A DNA stretch of 64,000 bases from Ideonella sp. A 288 (GTDB lineage Bacteria; Pseudomonadota; Gammaproteobacteria; Burkholderiales; Burkholderiaceae_C): positions 62,001 to 126,000 of the forward strand of contig NZ_MWLO01000139.1 of the NCBI RefSeq assembly GCF_002198735.1, in the 5' to 3' direction. Each line of letters starts with the position of its first letter. Within the stretch, counting starts at the first letter, position 1. The position numbers and the translations under genes are program-made. The notes beneath the pieces were generated by a model, which worked only from the letters and a program-made list of their open reading frames with translations, had not been told where the DNA came from and ran no database searches. This document shows, one piece after another, positions 9,024-17,620 of this stretch.

Positions 9024-9484
9024 CGGCGGCTCATGGGTCCGGGCCCCAGGCTGTCCGGCGGGGGGTGGTCTTCGCCGCTGGCCTGACGGGCGCGTTCGGC
9101 ATAGCGGTTGAAGCGCCAGGCCGTGGCCTCCAGCGTGATGCGGCGCCACACCAGCCGCTTTTCGCCGGGGCTCATGCGCGGCCAGTGCTGCACCTCGTCT
9201 TCGGTGCGGCCACAGCCCTTGCACAGCGCATCGCCCTGGGCGGTGGAGCAGATCGCGATGCAGGGGGCGTCGGGGGTGTGCGCATACCAGGCCAGCCAGG
9301 CCGCCCGGGCGGCGGCGGGCAGTGTGTCCTCGTCGGCCAGCGGTTCACGGTAGTACACCATCAGCGCGTACACCTCGGCCAGCGCCAGCACCTCGGCGCA
9401 GGCGGTGATGCCGTCGATGGACGGTGATCGAGTGCGCCACCAGTTGATGGCGGACTCGATGTCGGTGATGTGGAGGCCGGCCAT
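9020..9484 (-). CDS. DUF3717-DUF1289 fusion protein
   Basis: 154 residues. The N-terminal part (about 1-60) begins MAGLHITDIESAINWW and continues ALAEVYALM, matching DUF3717. The second part (about 75-125) has PCIAICSTAQGDALCKGCGR followed by TEDEVQHW, the Cys-rich DUF1289 pattern, probably a small metal-binding fold. ATG at 9484 gives the DUF3717 start. The last codons overlap the MATE start by 4 bp. Function unknown. Confidence 0.82.
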   Translation of the reverse strand: MAGLHITDIESAINWWRTRSPSIDGITACAEVLALAEVYALMVYYREPLADEDTLPAAARAAWLAWYAHTPDAPCIAICSTAQGDALCKGCGRTEDEVQHWPRMSPGEKRLVWRRITLEATAWRFNRYAERARQASGEDHPPPDSLGPGPMSRR

Positions 9485-9568
9485 TGGGGCGGGGCAGGGC
9501 GGGGCTGCACCGTGGAAGGGCCGCAAGGATAGCGCGACGGCGGCCGGCGGCGCGGCAAGAGGTCGGGT

Positions 9569-10261
9569 TCAGCGCTGCGGTGGACGCGCCAGGCGGACCT
9601 GCACGGCGCCGCCGAGCAGTTCGCGGCGCGCGTCGGCCGCGATCCACCGGGCCGACGGCGTGCCGCGTGCCGCGATGCGCCCGGCCGCTGCCAACGCTTC
9701 GGCGTTGAGGGCGGCATTGCGTTTGCCGATTCCGCGCAGCGCCCAGTTGACCGCCTTGCGGACGAGGTTGCGCCCATCGTCGCTGGCCGCCTCGACAAGT
9801 GCCAGTGCCGCGACGAAGCGGGCGTCGTCGGTCGACTTGTCGTGCACCGCCAGGCAGGCCAGCAGCGCGAAGGCGGCGCGGCGCACGAACTCGTCGCGGC
9901 GGTCGGCCCACGCGTCGACCCGTCCCCAGGCCAGTGGCGACCGCCGGTAGGCGTTGTTGCAGGCCTGGTCGCACACGTCCCAACTGCGCGCGGTGCGTGC
10001 CCAGGCGTCCATCTGGCGCACGGCGAAACGCGCGGGTTCGGCCACCATCGAGGCCAGGATTTGCGCATCCGGCACGCCGGTGTCCCACAACGCGCCGGCC
10101 AACGCGTGGTCGGGGCCGAACCGCCGGCCCAGGCGACGCAGTTCTGGCACCGACACCCCCAGGCGGTTGTCGCCGGCCATGCCGAAGCGGGCCATCGCCG
10201 GCAGTTGATCGGGGCGGGCATGCTGATGCAACGCAGCCAGTGCATCGTCGAGGCGGGCCAT
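9569..10261 (-). CDS. DNA alkylation repair protein (AlkD-like HEAT-repeat family)
   Basis: 230 residues, all-helical, with the AlkD-family order GVSVPELRRLGRRFG, RSWDVCDQACNNAY, RRDEFVRRAAFALLACLAVHDK and GRNLVRKAVNWALRGIGKRN. AlkD-type proteins are HEAT-repeat DNA glycosylases that remove bulky or cationic alkylated bases. The conserved WD pair (SWDVCD) and KAVNWALR are visible. ATG at 10261 is used; ATG at 10270 would add three residues. It follows the RhlE-like gene on the same strand with a hairpin between, so it is probably a separate unit. Confidence 0.85.
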   Translation of the reverse strand: MARLDDALAALHQHARPDQLPAMARFGMAGDNRLGVSVPELRRLGRRFGPDHALAGALWDTGVPDAQILASMVAEPARFAVRQMDAWARTARSWDVCDQACNNAYRRSPLAWGRVDAWADRRDEFVRRAAFALLACLAVHDKSTDDARFVAALALVEAASDDGRNLVRKAVNWALRGIGKRNAALNAEALAAAGRIAARGTPSARWIAADARRELLGGAVQVRLARPPQR

Positions 10262-10334
10262 GGACCGCATTCTGCGGGAGCCGACAGGGCGTCGACCGGG
10301 CGCCGTCGATGCCGCGGCCGGGTCCCGGAAACGG

Positions 10335-10361
10335 CGAAGGCGGACATCGAGTCCGCCTTCG
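10335..10361 (-). terminator. Hairpin terminator after the RhlE-like helicase gene
   Basis: A 10-bp perfect stem CGAAGGCGGA/TCCGCCTTCG has a 7-nt loop and lies about 90 bp after the helicase stop codon. Only three T residues follow on the minus strand, so it is not a textbook intrinsic terminator. Confidence 0.5.
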
Positions 10362-10449
10362 GGTGCTTCAGTGGGTGCCGGTGTGACCGAGGCGGTCACC
10401 GGGCACCGCCGCAGGCCGTGTCATCGGCCCGCGGTGCGCTACGCGCAGG

Positions 10450-12033
10450 TCAGCGCGGCGTGCGGCGCGGGCCGAACGCCGGCTTGCCGGCGAATGCGCG
10501 CGCGGGCCGGGGGGCACCGCCGCCATGGCCGCGCTCGTACGGCGCACCGGCCGAACGGCTGTCGTCGCGGAAGGCGCCCTGGCCACCGCCGAAGCCGCCG
10601 GGGGCACGGTCGCCGTGCGGGCGGTCACCCACCGGGCGGTCGTTGAAGCTGCGCTCGCCGAACTGGCGCTCGCCACCATGGCGATCACCGCCATTGCGAT
10701 CACCCTGGTAGCCGCCCTTGAAGCCACCCTGCGGGCCGTGGCCGCCACGGCCACCGAAGCTCGGCTTGCCGCGGCCGAAGGCCGGGCGGCTTTCGGTCGG
10801 CGTGGGCATCTTCGGCTCGAAGCCGGCCACCACCGCGATGGCGATCGGCTGCGTGGTGAATCGCTCGATGCGGCGGATCATGCCGACGTCGCGGCGCTCG
10901 GCCAGCGTGATGGCCAGGCCGGTGCGACCGGCGCGGCCGGTGCGGCCGATGCGGTGCACGTAGTCCTCGGCCTTCATCGGCAGGCCGTAGTTGATGACGT
11001 GCGAGATGGTGGGCACGTCGATGCCGCGCGCGGCCACGTCGGTGGCCACCAGGACGCGCAACTGGCCTTGGCGCAGGCCCTGCAGCACGCGATTGCGTCG
11101 GCCTTGCGGCATGCCGCCATGCAGCGCCGCGACCGAGTGGCCGATCTCGCCCAGCTTCCAGGCCAGGTCGTCGGCATCGCGCTGGGTGCTGGTGAAGACC
11201 AGCGCCTGGTCGACGCCGCGGTCGGTCAGCAATTGCTCGAGCATCGCATGCTTGTGGTGCTGGCTGTCGGCCCAGTGCAGGCGCTGCTCGATCGAGGCGT
11301 GGGTGTCGGTGTGGGCGTCGACGCTGACCCGTTGCGGGTCACGCGTCAACTGCTTGGCCAGCTGGCCGACATTGCCGGCGAAGGTGGCCGAGAACATCAG
11401 CGTCTGGCGCTTCTCGGGCAGGGCCTTGGCGATGAGGGTGATGTCGTCGATGAAGCCCATGTCGAGCATGCGGTCGGCTTCGTCGAGCACCAGCATCTCG
11501 GCCTGCGCCACGATGGCGGCGCCCGAGCCCATCAGGTCGAGCAGGCGGCCGGGGGTGGCGATCAGCACGTCGAGCGGGCCGCGCAGGGCCTTGAGCTGGG
11601 CGTGGTACGGCACGCCGCCGACGACGTGCGCCACCCGCAGGCCGGCGACGCCATGGCCGTACACCGTGAAGGCGCGCGAGACCTGCATCGCCAGTTCACG
11701 CGTCGGGGCCAGCACCAGCACGCGGGGGCCGGCGACCTGGCCCTTGGCGCGGCGCTTCTCGGGGTCGTTGCGGGCATCGATGATGCGTTGCAGCGCGGGC
11801 CACACGAAGGCGGCGGTCTTGCCGCTGCCGGTCTGCGACGAGACCAGCAGGTCCTGGCCGGTGAGGGCCAGCGGCACGGCGCGGGCCTGCACGTCGGTGG
11901 GGCTGGGGTAGCCGGTGTGCGTGATGGCGCGCACGATCTCGGGCGCCAGGCCCAGGCTGTCGAAGGACGAGCCGGCAGGGATCTGCTCGGGGGATTGCGC
12001 CGGCATCTGGTCGGCGTGGGTATCGAAGCTCAT
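10450..12033 (-). CDS. DEAD-box RNA helicase, RhlE type, with RGG-like C-terminal tail
   Basis: 527 residues. The Q motif is within SFDSLGLAPE...GYPSPTDVQ. Motif I is SQTGSGKT, Ia PTRELA, Ib TPGR, II DEADRMLDMGF, III SAT, V ATDVAARGID and VI HRIGRTGRAG. The core ends near residue 410. A Gly/Arg/Asp/Phe-rich disordered tail of about 110 residues follows, with GGRGGHG, GGYQGDRNGG and GERSFNDRPVGDRPHGD. Such tails bind RNA and can drive condensates. RhlE-type proteins act in ribosome assembly and RNA turnover. ATG at 12033 follows a leader of about 250 nt. Confidence 0.95.
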   Translation of the reverse strand: MSFDTHADQMPAQSPEQIPAGSSFDSLGLAPEIVRAITHTGYPSPTDVQARAVPLALTGQDLLVSSQTGSGKTAAFVWPALQRIIDARNDPEKRRAKGQVAGPRVLVLAPTRELAMQVSRAFTVYGHGVAGLRVAHVVGGVPYHAQLKALRGPLDVLIATPGRLLDLMGSGAAIVAQAEMLVLDEADRMLDMGFIDDITLIAKALPEKRQTLMFSATFAGNVGQLAKQLTRDPQRVSVDAHTDTHASIEQRLHWADSQHHKHAMLEQLLTDRGVDQALVFTSTQRDADDLAWKLGEIGHSVAALHGGMPQGRRNRVLQGLRQGQLRVLVATDVAARGIDVPTISHVINYGLPMKAEDYVHRIGRTGRAGRTGLAITLAERRDVGMIRRIERFTTQPIAIAVVAGFEPKMPTPTESRPAFGRGKPSFGGRGGHGPQGGFKGGYQGDRNGGDRHGGERQFGERSFNDRPVGDRPHGDRAPGGFGGGQGAFRDDSRSAGAPYERGHGGGAPRPARAFAGKPAFGPRRTPR

Positions 12034-12282
12034 GAAAGTCTTTCACTCGAACGCGCTGCGCCTCGCGGCCCGCATGGGGGCACGACAAGACACAACCGCG
12101 GCGCCACGGAACGCGGCCACCGCAGGTGGAGTCGCCATAGGGAGCGGATGACAGCGCGCGAGGAAGGCGCCGACGGGCCCGAACGTCTGGAGCGACGGCA
12201 TCGCCGCCAACCAGGTGCCGAAACGCGGTGGGTGCCCTGCACTGTGGCAAGGCCCGGCTCGACGAGGGTCAGAGGGGATGAA
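12034..12282 (-). other. 5' leader/promoter region of the RhlE-like gene
   Basis: About 250 bp without a gene between the GMC terminator and the helicase start codon. I see no clear sigma-70 hexamers and no convincing open frame. A long leader is common for cold-inducible DEAD-box helicase genes, but nothing here proves that use. Confidence 0.3.
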
Positions 12283-12322
12283 CGAAAACGCTGAGCTACC
12301 GGCACACCGGCAGTTCAGCGTT
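12283..12322 (-). terminator. Intrinsic terminator after the GMC oxidoreductase gene
   Basis: On the minus strand, arms AACGCTGA and TCAGCGTT enclose a second stem CTGCCGG/CCGGTAG (one G-T pair) with a TGTG loop and a single A/C mismatch between the stems, 36 nt in all. TTTT follows at the end of the outer stem. It lies about 55 bp past the oxidoreductase stop. Confidence 0.75.
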
Positions 12323-12376
12323 AACCCGGATCATAGCAGAGGACGGCCGAGCGTGCCGGGCGAGAAGTGCGCGTTG

Positions 12377-13978
12377 TCACGCCGCGCGTGCGGCGGTGCG
12401 GACCAGGTCGGCCGCCTTCTCGCCGATCATGATCACCGGCGCGTTGGTGTTGCCGCCCACGATGCGCGGCATGATCGAGGCGTCGACCACGCGCAGCCCC
12501 TGCACCCCGTGCACGCGCAACTCGGCATCCACCACGTCGTCGGGGCCAGGCCCCATGCGGCACGACCCCACCGGGTGGTAGATCGTGTCGGCGTACTGAC
12601 GGATGAACTGGGCGATCTCGGCGTCGCTCCTGGCCTGGGCCGAGGCGCTGAATTCGCGACCACGCAGGCCGTCCAAGGCCGGCTGGCCAAGCACCTGGCG
12701 CATCTTCTTGACGCCGACGACCATGCGCTCGAGGTCCTCGGGAGCGCCGAGGAAGTTGGGGTCGATGCGCGGCGCAGCCATCGGATCGGCACTGGCCAGT
12801 TGCAGGCTGCCGCGGCTGCGCGGGTGCAACAGGCACACGTGGCACGAGTAGCCGTGGCCGAACACCGTCTTGCGGCCATGGTCCACCAACTTGCCGATGA
12901 CGAAGTGCAACTGCAGGTCGGGCACCGGCTCGTCGGCGCTGCTGCGCAGGAAGGCCCCGGCCTCGGCGAAGTTGGTCGTCAGCATGCCGCTGCGGCTGCG
13001 TCGCCATTCGGCGATGCCGTGGAGCGCCCGCCACGCGCCCGCCAGCGACAGGCCGAACAGGTCTTTCAAGTGCGGGGCATCCACCACCTGCACCACGTCG
13101 ACGTGGTCGTGCAGGTGCTGGCCGACGCCGGGCAGATCGTGGACGATGGCAATGCCGTGCTGCTTCAGGTGGGCGCCCGGCCCGATGCCGCTGAGCATCA
13201 GCAACTGTGGTGATTGCAGCGCGCCGGCGCTGAGCAGCACTTCGCGGCGGGCGCGCACCTGGCGCAGTTCGCCGCCCTGGCGGTATTCGACGCCGACCGC
13301 GCGGCGGCCTTCCAACAGCACGCGGGTGGCTTGCGCGTCGGTGATGACCTGCAGGTTCGGTCGCGCCAGTGCGGGCGTCAGGTAGGCCTTGGCAGCACTG
13401 CAGCGCTCGCCGTTGCGGTGGGTGACCTGGTAGAGGCCGGCGCCTTCCTGGTCGGGGCCATTGAAGTCGGCGTTCCTCGGCAGGCCGGCCTGCACCGCGG
13501 CGTCGACGAACACCGAGGCGAAGCGGTTGGGGCTGCGCAGGTCCATCACGTTCAAGGGCCCACCCACACCATGCAGTGCATCTGCGCCGCGCTCGTTGTG
13601 CTCGGAGCGCTTGAAGTAGGGCAGCACCTCGTCGAATGACCAGCCCGGGTTGCCGGCCGCGGCCCAGCCATCGTAGTCGCTGCGTTGGCCGCGCACGTAG
13701 ATCATCGCGTTGATCGAGCTCGATCCGCCCAGCACCCGCCCGCGGGGCTGGTAGCCGCGGCGCCCGTTCAGGCCCGGCTGCGGTTCGGTCTGGAATCGCC
13801 AGTTCATCGCGGCGCCGGCCTTGGCCATCAATGCCAGACCGGCGGGGCAGTGGATCAGCACGCTGTCGTCGCGGCCGCCGGCCTCGATCAGGGCCACGCG
13901 CACGGCGGTGTCCTCGCTCAGTCGGGCAGCGAGCACGCAACCCGCCGATCCGCCGCCGATCACCACATAGTCGAACAT
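12377..13978 (-). CDS. GMC family FAD-dependent oxidoreductase (choline/alcohol dehydrogenase-like)
   Basis: 533 residues. The N-terminus [20 protein letters not shown] is the ADP-binding Rossmann motif for [22 protein letters not shown] is GMC signature 1, and [18 protein letters not shown] is signature 2. The C-terminal [13 protein letters not shown] contains the active-site His, and [17 protein letters not shown] the second conserved region. The family oxidises alcohols, often choline or long-chain or aromatic alcohols; the substrate is not readable. ATG at 13978 has GGAGA upstream. No BetB-like partner adjoins. An intrinsic terminator follows. Confidence 0.93.
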   Translation of the reverse strand: MFDYVVIGGGSAGCVLAARLSEDTAVRVALIEAGGRDDSVLIHCPAGLALMAKAGAAMNWRFQTEPQPGLNGRRGYQPRGRVLGGSSSINAMIYVRGQRSDYDGWAAAGNPGWSFDEVLPYFKRSEHNERGADALHGVGGPLNVMDLRSPNRFASVFVDAAVQAGLPRNADFNGPDQEGAGLYQVTHRNGERCSAAKAYLTPALARPNLQVITDAQATRVLLEGRRAVGVEYRQGGELRQVRARREVLLSAGALQSPQLLMLSGIGPGAHLKQHGIAIVHDLPGVGQHLHDHVDVVQVVDAPHLKDLFGLSLAGAWRALHGIAEWRRSRSGMLTTNFAEAGAFLRSSADEPVPDLQLHFVIGKLVDHGRKTVFGHGYSCHVCLLHPRSRGSLQLASADPMAAPRIDPNFLGAPEDLERMVVGVKKMRQVLGQPALDGLRGREFSASAQARSDAEIAQFIRQYADTIYHPVGSCRMGPGPDDVVDAELRVHGVQGLRVVDASIMPRIVGGNTNAPVIMIGEKAADLVRTAARAA

Positions 13979-14223
13979 GCCAGTCTCCAACGATGGCTGC
14001 CCGCCGCATGCATGGCGTCCGGGCTCGAAAGCCATCTTATCGACGGGGCCGCCGCGCAGGCGTGAGGCGAAGGGCGCTTAGGTTCGGCGCCCGCCTCTAA
14101 TCGATCCTGCCGCCGCGGCAACGGCCTGCTGCAGAGGGGCCGAGGGGCCCATGGCGCAGCGGCCGCGGTGCGAATGAGGAGATCTCCCCACGCACGGCCA
14201 GCATCTTTGCGCCACGCGAAGAC

Positions 14224-14243
14224 GCGAATGCTGCTACATTCGC
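14224..14243. promoter_or_regulatory. Inverted repeat between the GMC and cold-shock genes
   Basis: GCGAATG and CATTCGC flank CTGCTA. It lies in the 445-bp gap (13979-14423) between the divergent GMC and cold-shock genes. It could be an operator or part of the cold-shock leader. No convincing -35/-10 pair was found in the gap. Confidence 0.3.
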
Positions 14244-14364
14244 ATCACAGACATGCACGAGGCCGTTTCCACAAGGTCTTACTCCCGATCCGCCAGAGAG
14301 CGCCTTGCGCCCGAAGGCCGGCCTGGTTTGAACTCCCGGTTCGACGTTTCTTGAGTGTCTCTGT

Positions 14365-14391
14365 CCGCCTGCGGCATGGTGCCGCGTGCGG
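14365..14391 (+). other. Hairpin in the cold-shock mRNA leader
   Basis: Stem GCGGCA/TGCCGC with a 3-nt loop, extended through a 2x2 internal loop by CCGC/GCGG. It ends 32 nt before the ATG and is followed 10 nt later by a T6 run (14401-14406). Cold-shock mRNAs often carry structured leaders that refold at low temperature, so this may be such an element. Confidence 0.4.
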
Positions 14392-14423
14392 GTTCATTAC
14401 TTTTTTCGACAGGGACTCTCAAT

Positions 14424-14639
14424 ATGAGCACCACCCAAACTGGCACCGTCAAATGGTTCAACGATGGCAAGGGCTTCGGCTTCATCACCCCCGATGACGG
14501 CGCCAAGGACCTCTTCGCCCACTTCAGCGAAATCCGCAACAACGGCGGTTTCCGCAGCCTGGCCGAAAACCAGAAGGTCGAATTCGAAGTGAAGCAAGGC
14601 CCGAAGGGCCTGCAAGCCTCGAACATCCGCCCGCTGTAA
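14424..14639 (+). CDS. cspA: Cold-shock protein (CspA family)
   Basis: 71 residues, one cold-shock OB-fold. RNP1 is [11 protein letters not shown] and RNP2 is DLFAHFSEI; the start [15 protein letters not shown] is diagnostic. These proteins bind single-stranded RNA and DNA and act as RNA chaperones. ATG 14424 is preceded by AGGGA in a T-rich leader. The gene stands alone with its own terminator. The exact paralogue name is not determinable here. Confidence 0.95.
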   Translation: MSTTQTGTVKWFNDGKGFGFITPDDGAKDLFAHFSEIRNNGGFRSLAENQKVEFEVKQGPKGLQASNIRPL

Positions 14640-14658
14640 AGCGCACGGTTCGACAAGA

Positions 14659-14689
14659 AGCCGCAGCCCGCAAGGGTTGCGGCTTTTTT
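14659..14689 (+). terminator. Intrinsic terminator of the cold-shock gene
   Basis: An 11-bp stem AGCCGCAGCCC/GGGTTGCGGCT (one G-T pair) is closed by a GCAA tetraloop and followed by a run of T at 14684-14689. It begins 20 bp past the stop codon. Confidence 0.93.
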
Positions 14690-14726
14690 CATGGCCGCGC
14701 ACTGGCGATCGCGTGTCCTTGGTCGC

Positions 14727-15353
14727 TCAGAATGCGGTGTAGCGACCCGGCTTGTGGTTCACGGCCAGTGCGAAGTTCATGGCCAGGGCGCCGGCGATCG
14801 ACAAGGCCAGGTGGCGCACGTCCAGCCAGGGCACCGAGGCCAGCAGGATGGTCACATCGATGCCCATCTGCATCCAGCCGGCGCGCCAGCCGAAGCGGTC
14901 CTGCAGCCACAGCACCAGCACGTTCAGGCCGCCCAGACTGGCGCGGTGCCGGAACAGGATGATGAAGCCGGCCCCAAGGAGCAGACCGCCTCCCAGCGCG
15001 GCGAACAGTGGCTCGATGTGGCTCAGGCCGATCCAGCGCGGCATCCATTCGGACAGCAGTGCCAGCAGTGACACCGCGGCAAAGGTCTTGAGCGTGAAGC
15101 GCGCGCCCATGCGGCGCCAGGCCAGCCAGTAGAACGGCAGGTTGATCGCGAAGAACAGCGCGCCGAACGGCAGGCCCATCGCGTAGTGCAGCACGAGCGC
15201 AATCCCGGCCGTGCCGCCCGTCAGCAGACCCGCCTGGCGGAACAACATCAGTCCGAAGGCCACGAACAAGGTGCCGGTGGCCAGCCCCTGCACATCGTCG
15301 AACAGGCTGTGGCGCTGCGGCTCCAGCGCCTGCGCCGCGGGCCCCGGGCTCAT
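14727..15353 (-). CDS. YitT family membrane protein
   Basis: 208 residues with five to six hydrophobic segments. The pattern GLLTGGTAGIALVLHY near residue 43 and GGLLLGAGFIILFRHRASLG near 120 match the YitT (formerly DUF161) family of integral inner-membrane proteins, whose function is unknown. Its start overlaps the stop of the DUF2788 gene by 4 bp (ATGA). Last gene of the apparent DUF2189-DUF2788-YitT operon. Confidence 0.85.
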   Translation of the reverse strand: MSPGPAAQALEPQRHSLFDDVQGLATGTLFVAFGLMLFRQAGLLTGGTAGIALVLHYAMGLPFGALFFAINLPFYWLAWRRMGARFTLKTFAAVSLLALLSEWMPRWIGLSHIEPLFAALGGGLLLGAGFIILFRHRASLGGLNVLVLWLQDRFGWRAGWMQMGIDVTILLASVPWLDVRHLALSIAGALAMNFALAVNHKPGRYTAF

Positions 15354-15568
15354 TCGACGATGCCGCCGATGAAGTACTTGATCAGGCCCTTCGCGGCGAA
15401 GCCGACGAGGCCGAAGCCCAGCGCAAGGAACAGCACGAAGGCGCCGAACTTGCCAGCCTTGGATTCACGCGCCAGCTGGAAGATGATGAAGACCATGTAG
15501 AGCATGAACGCGCTGACGCCGAACGTCAGCCCGAACCACGCCACCTGTTCTTCGGTGAATCCGAACAT
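15350..15568 (-). CDS. DUF2788 family small membrane protein
   Basis: 72 residues beginning MFGFTEEQVAWFGLTFG, with two membrane segments (about 13-33 and 43-65). It matches the DUF2788 family of betaproteobacteria. It is sandwiched tightly: 3 bp after the DUF2189 stop and overlapping the YitT start by 4 bp. Function unknown. Confidence 0.85.
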   Translation of the reverse strand: MFGFTEEQVAWFGLTFGVSAFMLYMVFIIFQLARESKAGKFGAFVLFLALGFGLVGFAAKGLIKYFIGGIVE

Positions 15569-15571
15569 GCG

Positions 15572-16360
15572 TCAGTCCAGTTCGGCCATCGCCGAGGTGT
15601 CCACCAGGTCGCGATAGGCATGCCAGCTGGCGTGCGACAGCCAGGGCGCGATGATCACCAGGCCGAGCAGCGCGGTGGCCATGCCCAACACGGTGAGCAC
15701 CATCAACAGGCCGGCCCAGAGCGCCAGCGGCAGCGGATGGGCCTGAACCACGCGCCAGCTCGTCAGCACGGCCGCCAGCACGCTGACTCGACGGTCGAGC
15801 AGCAGCGGGATGGCCACCACGCTGCTGGCGAACACCGGCGCGGCCAGGAATGCGCCCAGCGCCAGCCAGATCTCGAACAGGTGACCGGTCTCGGCCAGCA
15901 CCACGACGCGCAGGAAGTCCATCGGACCGCGCACCGGCGCAGGTGCGAAGCCGGTGATCAGGGAAGCCGAGGTCAGCACCCAGCCGGTGCCGGCCAGCGC
16001 CAGCAGCAGGCCGAAGACGACCAGCCGGCCATCCCGCGGCTTCCAGGCCGCCAGGGCCACGGCCAGGTCGGCGCGCTGCTGGCGTTCCAGCGCGCGGCTC
16101 ACGGCGTACAGGCCGGTGGCCAGGATGGGGGCCACCAGCAGGAAGCCGGTGAAGGCACCGGCCAGCAGCCAGAAGTGCTGGTGTGCCACGGCGATCAGCA
16201 GGGCGCCAAAGGCCGCCAGCGCCAGGCCATGCAGCAGCCCCGGCAACGGGCAGCGCATCAGATCGGTCCAGCCGCGGGCGAGCCAGCCCAGGGGCCGCAG
16301 CATGGGGATGTGTCGCACGCCGAAGCGGCGTGATTCGATCAGGGCAGGGCTTTCGCGCAT
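15572..16360 (-). CDS. DUF2189 family integral membrane protein
   Basis: 262 residues with about six hydrophobic segments. Features of DUF2189 are GWTDLMRCPLPGLLHGLAL near the N-terminus, the loop GFLLVAPILATGLYAVSRAL, and the end APWLSHASWHAYRDLV. ATG 16360 is chosen as the first Met giving the family N-terminus. First gene of a three-gene operon of uncharacterised membrane proteins. Confidence 0.82.
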   Translation of the reverse strand: MRESPALIESRRFGVRHIPMLRPLGWLARGWTDLMRCPLPGLLHGLALAAFGALLIAVAHQHFWLLAGAFTGFLLVAPILATGLYAVSRALERQQRADLAVALAAWKPRDGRLVVFGLLLALAGTGWVLTSASLITGFAPAPVRGPMDFLRVVVLAETGHLFEIWLALGAFLAAPVFASSVVAIPLLLDRRVSVLAAVLTSWRVVQAHPLPLALWAGLLMVLTVLGMATALLGLVIIAPWLSHASWHAYRDLVDTSAMAELD

Positions 16361-16397
16361 GAGTCGTCCATGTTGCCCGTTGAGGTGGGCGGTGTGC

Positions 16398-16426
16398 TTG
16401 ACAAAGAGCAAGGCCGCTATCCTATG
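16398..16426 (+). promoter_or_regulatory. Sigma-70-like promoter with no gene ahead of it
   Basis: A perfect TTGACA (16398-16403) is followed after 17 bp by CCTATG, or after 14 bp by TATCCT. It points right, into the 195-bp gap between the DUF2189 gene and mnmH. The next plus-strand gene is purL, more than 4.6 kb away. Confidence 0.3.
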
Positions 16427-16455
16427 GGGTGCAGCGCCTGCAGGGCCCATGGGGA

Positions 16456-16524
16456 GGCCGGTTGGATGGCCGGTTCGATGGCCAGCCAGGTGCGTCGGGC
16501 GCGGTCGGTGCGTCGGGCCTGGTC
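16456..16524. repeat. Short tandem direct repeats downstream of mnmH
   Basis: Two 12-bp units (GGCCGGTTGGAT then GGCCGGTTCGAT, 16456-16479) are followed by two 18-bp units (GGTGCGTCGGGCGCGGTC then the same with CT for GC, 16489-16524). A 6-bp hairpin GGGGCC/GGCCCC (16529-16549) lies between them and the mnmH stop. No coding potential seen. Confidence 0.6.
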
Positions 16525-16555
16525 GGTTGGGGCCGGCCGGTCAGGCCCCGGGGTG

Positions 16556-17611
16556 TCATGCCATCAGCGCCCGGGCCGCGGCCAATACCGTGGCCGGCTC
16601 GCCATCGGCCAGCGGCACCACGCCCGCCTGGGCATAACCGCTGTAGTGACGGTCCATCGAGCGCTGGTACAGCGGATCGTAGTGATCGCGCATCAGTTGG
16701 CCGAAGACGGTGGCCCAGTCGCCCGCCCGGGCCAGCGCCTGCCAGCGGCCGACCGCCTCCTTGCCGCGCAGCACCACCAGCCCGTCGAGCAGGTCGCAGA
16801 AGCGTTCGGGCTCGTCCGCGAAGAAGCCGTACTCCTGCAGCAGCAGCGCCACACGCGCCTCGTCGGGCATCTGCACATGCAGCACGCGGCCCTTCGCATG
16901 CATGTGCTCGATCAGTGCCTCGGGCACCTGCAGCCGGCCGATCTTGCGGCTCTCGCTCTCGACATAGACCGGGCGCGCCGGGTCCAGCCGCTGCAGCGCG
17001 CTCCACAGCAGCGTGTCGAAGCGCTTCTGCGTGGGTTGCGGGTGCCCAGGCACGCCACCGAGGATGGAGCCGCGGTGGCTGGCCAGCGCCTCGAGGTCGA
17101 GCACCTGCGCGCCGGCGGTGGCCAGCGCCTGCAGCAGGCGCGTCTTGCCGCTGCCGGTGCGCCCGGCCAGCACGCAGAAGTCGAAGCGGGCCGGCCACTC
17201 GCCCAGGTCGGCGCGCACCACCGTGCGGAAGCCCTTGTAGCCGCCCGCCAACCGGGTGCAGCGAAAGCCGATCTGATCGAGGAACCAGGCCAGCGAGCCC
17301 GAGCGTTGCCCACCGCGCCAGCAGTACACCAGCGGCTGCCACTCGCGCGGCTTGTCGGCGATCCAGCGGTCGAGGTGGTCGGCGATGTTGCGCCCCACCA
17401 TCGCGGCACCCACCTTGCGCGCGGCCAGCGGCGAGTCCTGCACATACAGCGTGCCGACGATGCGGCGCTGCTCGTCGTCGAGCACGGGCCAGTTGATGGC
17501 GCCGGGCAGGTGGTCGTCGGCGAACTCGGCCGGCGAGCGCGCATCGATGATGGCGTCGTATTGGTCGAGCTCGCGCGCGATGGCCGGGCCGTCGGTGGAG
17601 CGCAGGGCCAT
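16556..17611 (-). CDS. mnmH: tRNA 2-selenouridine synthase MnmH (SelU/YbbB)
   Basis: 351 residues. A rhodanese-like domain (about 1-130) carries the active-site Cys97 in VYCWRGGQRSG. A P-loop domain follows with GRTGSGKT (150-157). The signatures GGYKGFR and SVESESRK-like YVESESRKIG are present. MnmH converts 2-thiouridine to 2-selenouridine at the wobble base of some tRNAs through a geranylated intermediate, using selenophosphate. The length matches E. coli YbbB (about 364). It starts 9 bp after glnD, so map-glnD-mnmH looks like an operon. selD is not in the window. Confidence 0.95.
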   Translation of the reverse strand: MALRSTDGPAIARELDQYDAIIDARSPAEFADDHLPGAINWPVLDDEQRRIVGTLYVQDSPLAARKVGAAMVGRNIADHLDRWIADKPREWQPLVYCWRGGQRSGSLAWFLDQIGFRCTRLAGGYKGFRTVVRADLGEWPARFDFCVLAGRTGSGKTRLLQALATAGAQVLDLEALASHRGSILGGVPGHPQPTQKRFDTLLWSALQRLDPARPVYVESESRKIGRLQVPEALIEHMHAKGRVLHVQMPDEARVALLLQEYGFFADEPERFCDLLDGLVVLRGKEAVGRWQALARAGDWATVFGQLMRDHYDPLYQRSMDRHYSGYAQAGVVPLADGEPATVLAAARALMA

Positions 17612-17620
17612 GGTCGATGT

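Noticed and set aside
14270-14360. A tRNA-like stretch with GGTTCGAC before the cold-shock gene
   Set aside because: No acceptor or anticodon stems can be paired around it.
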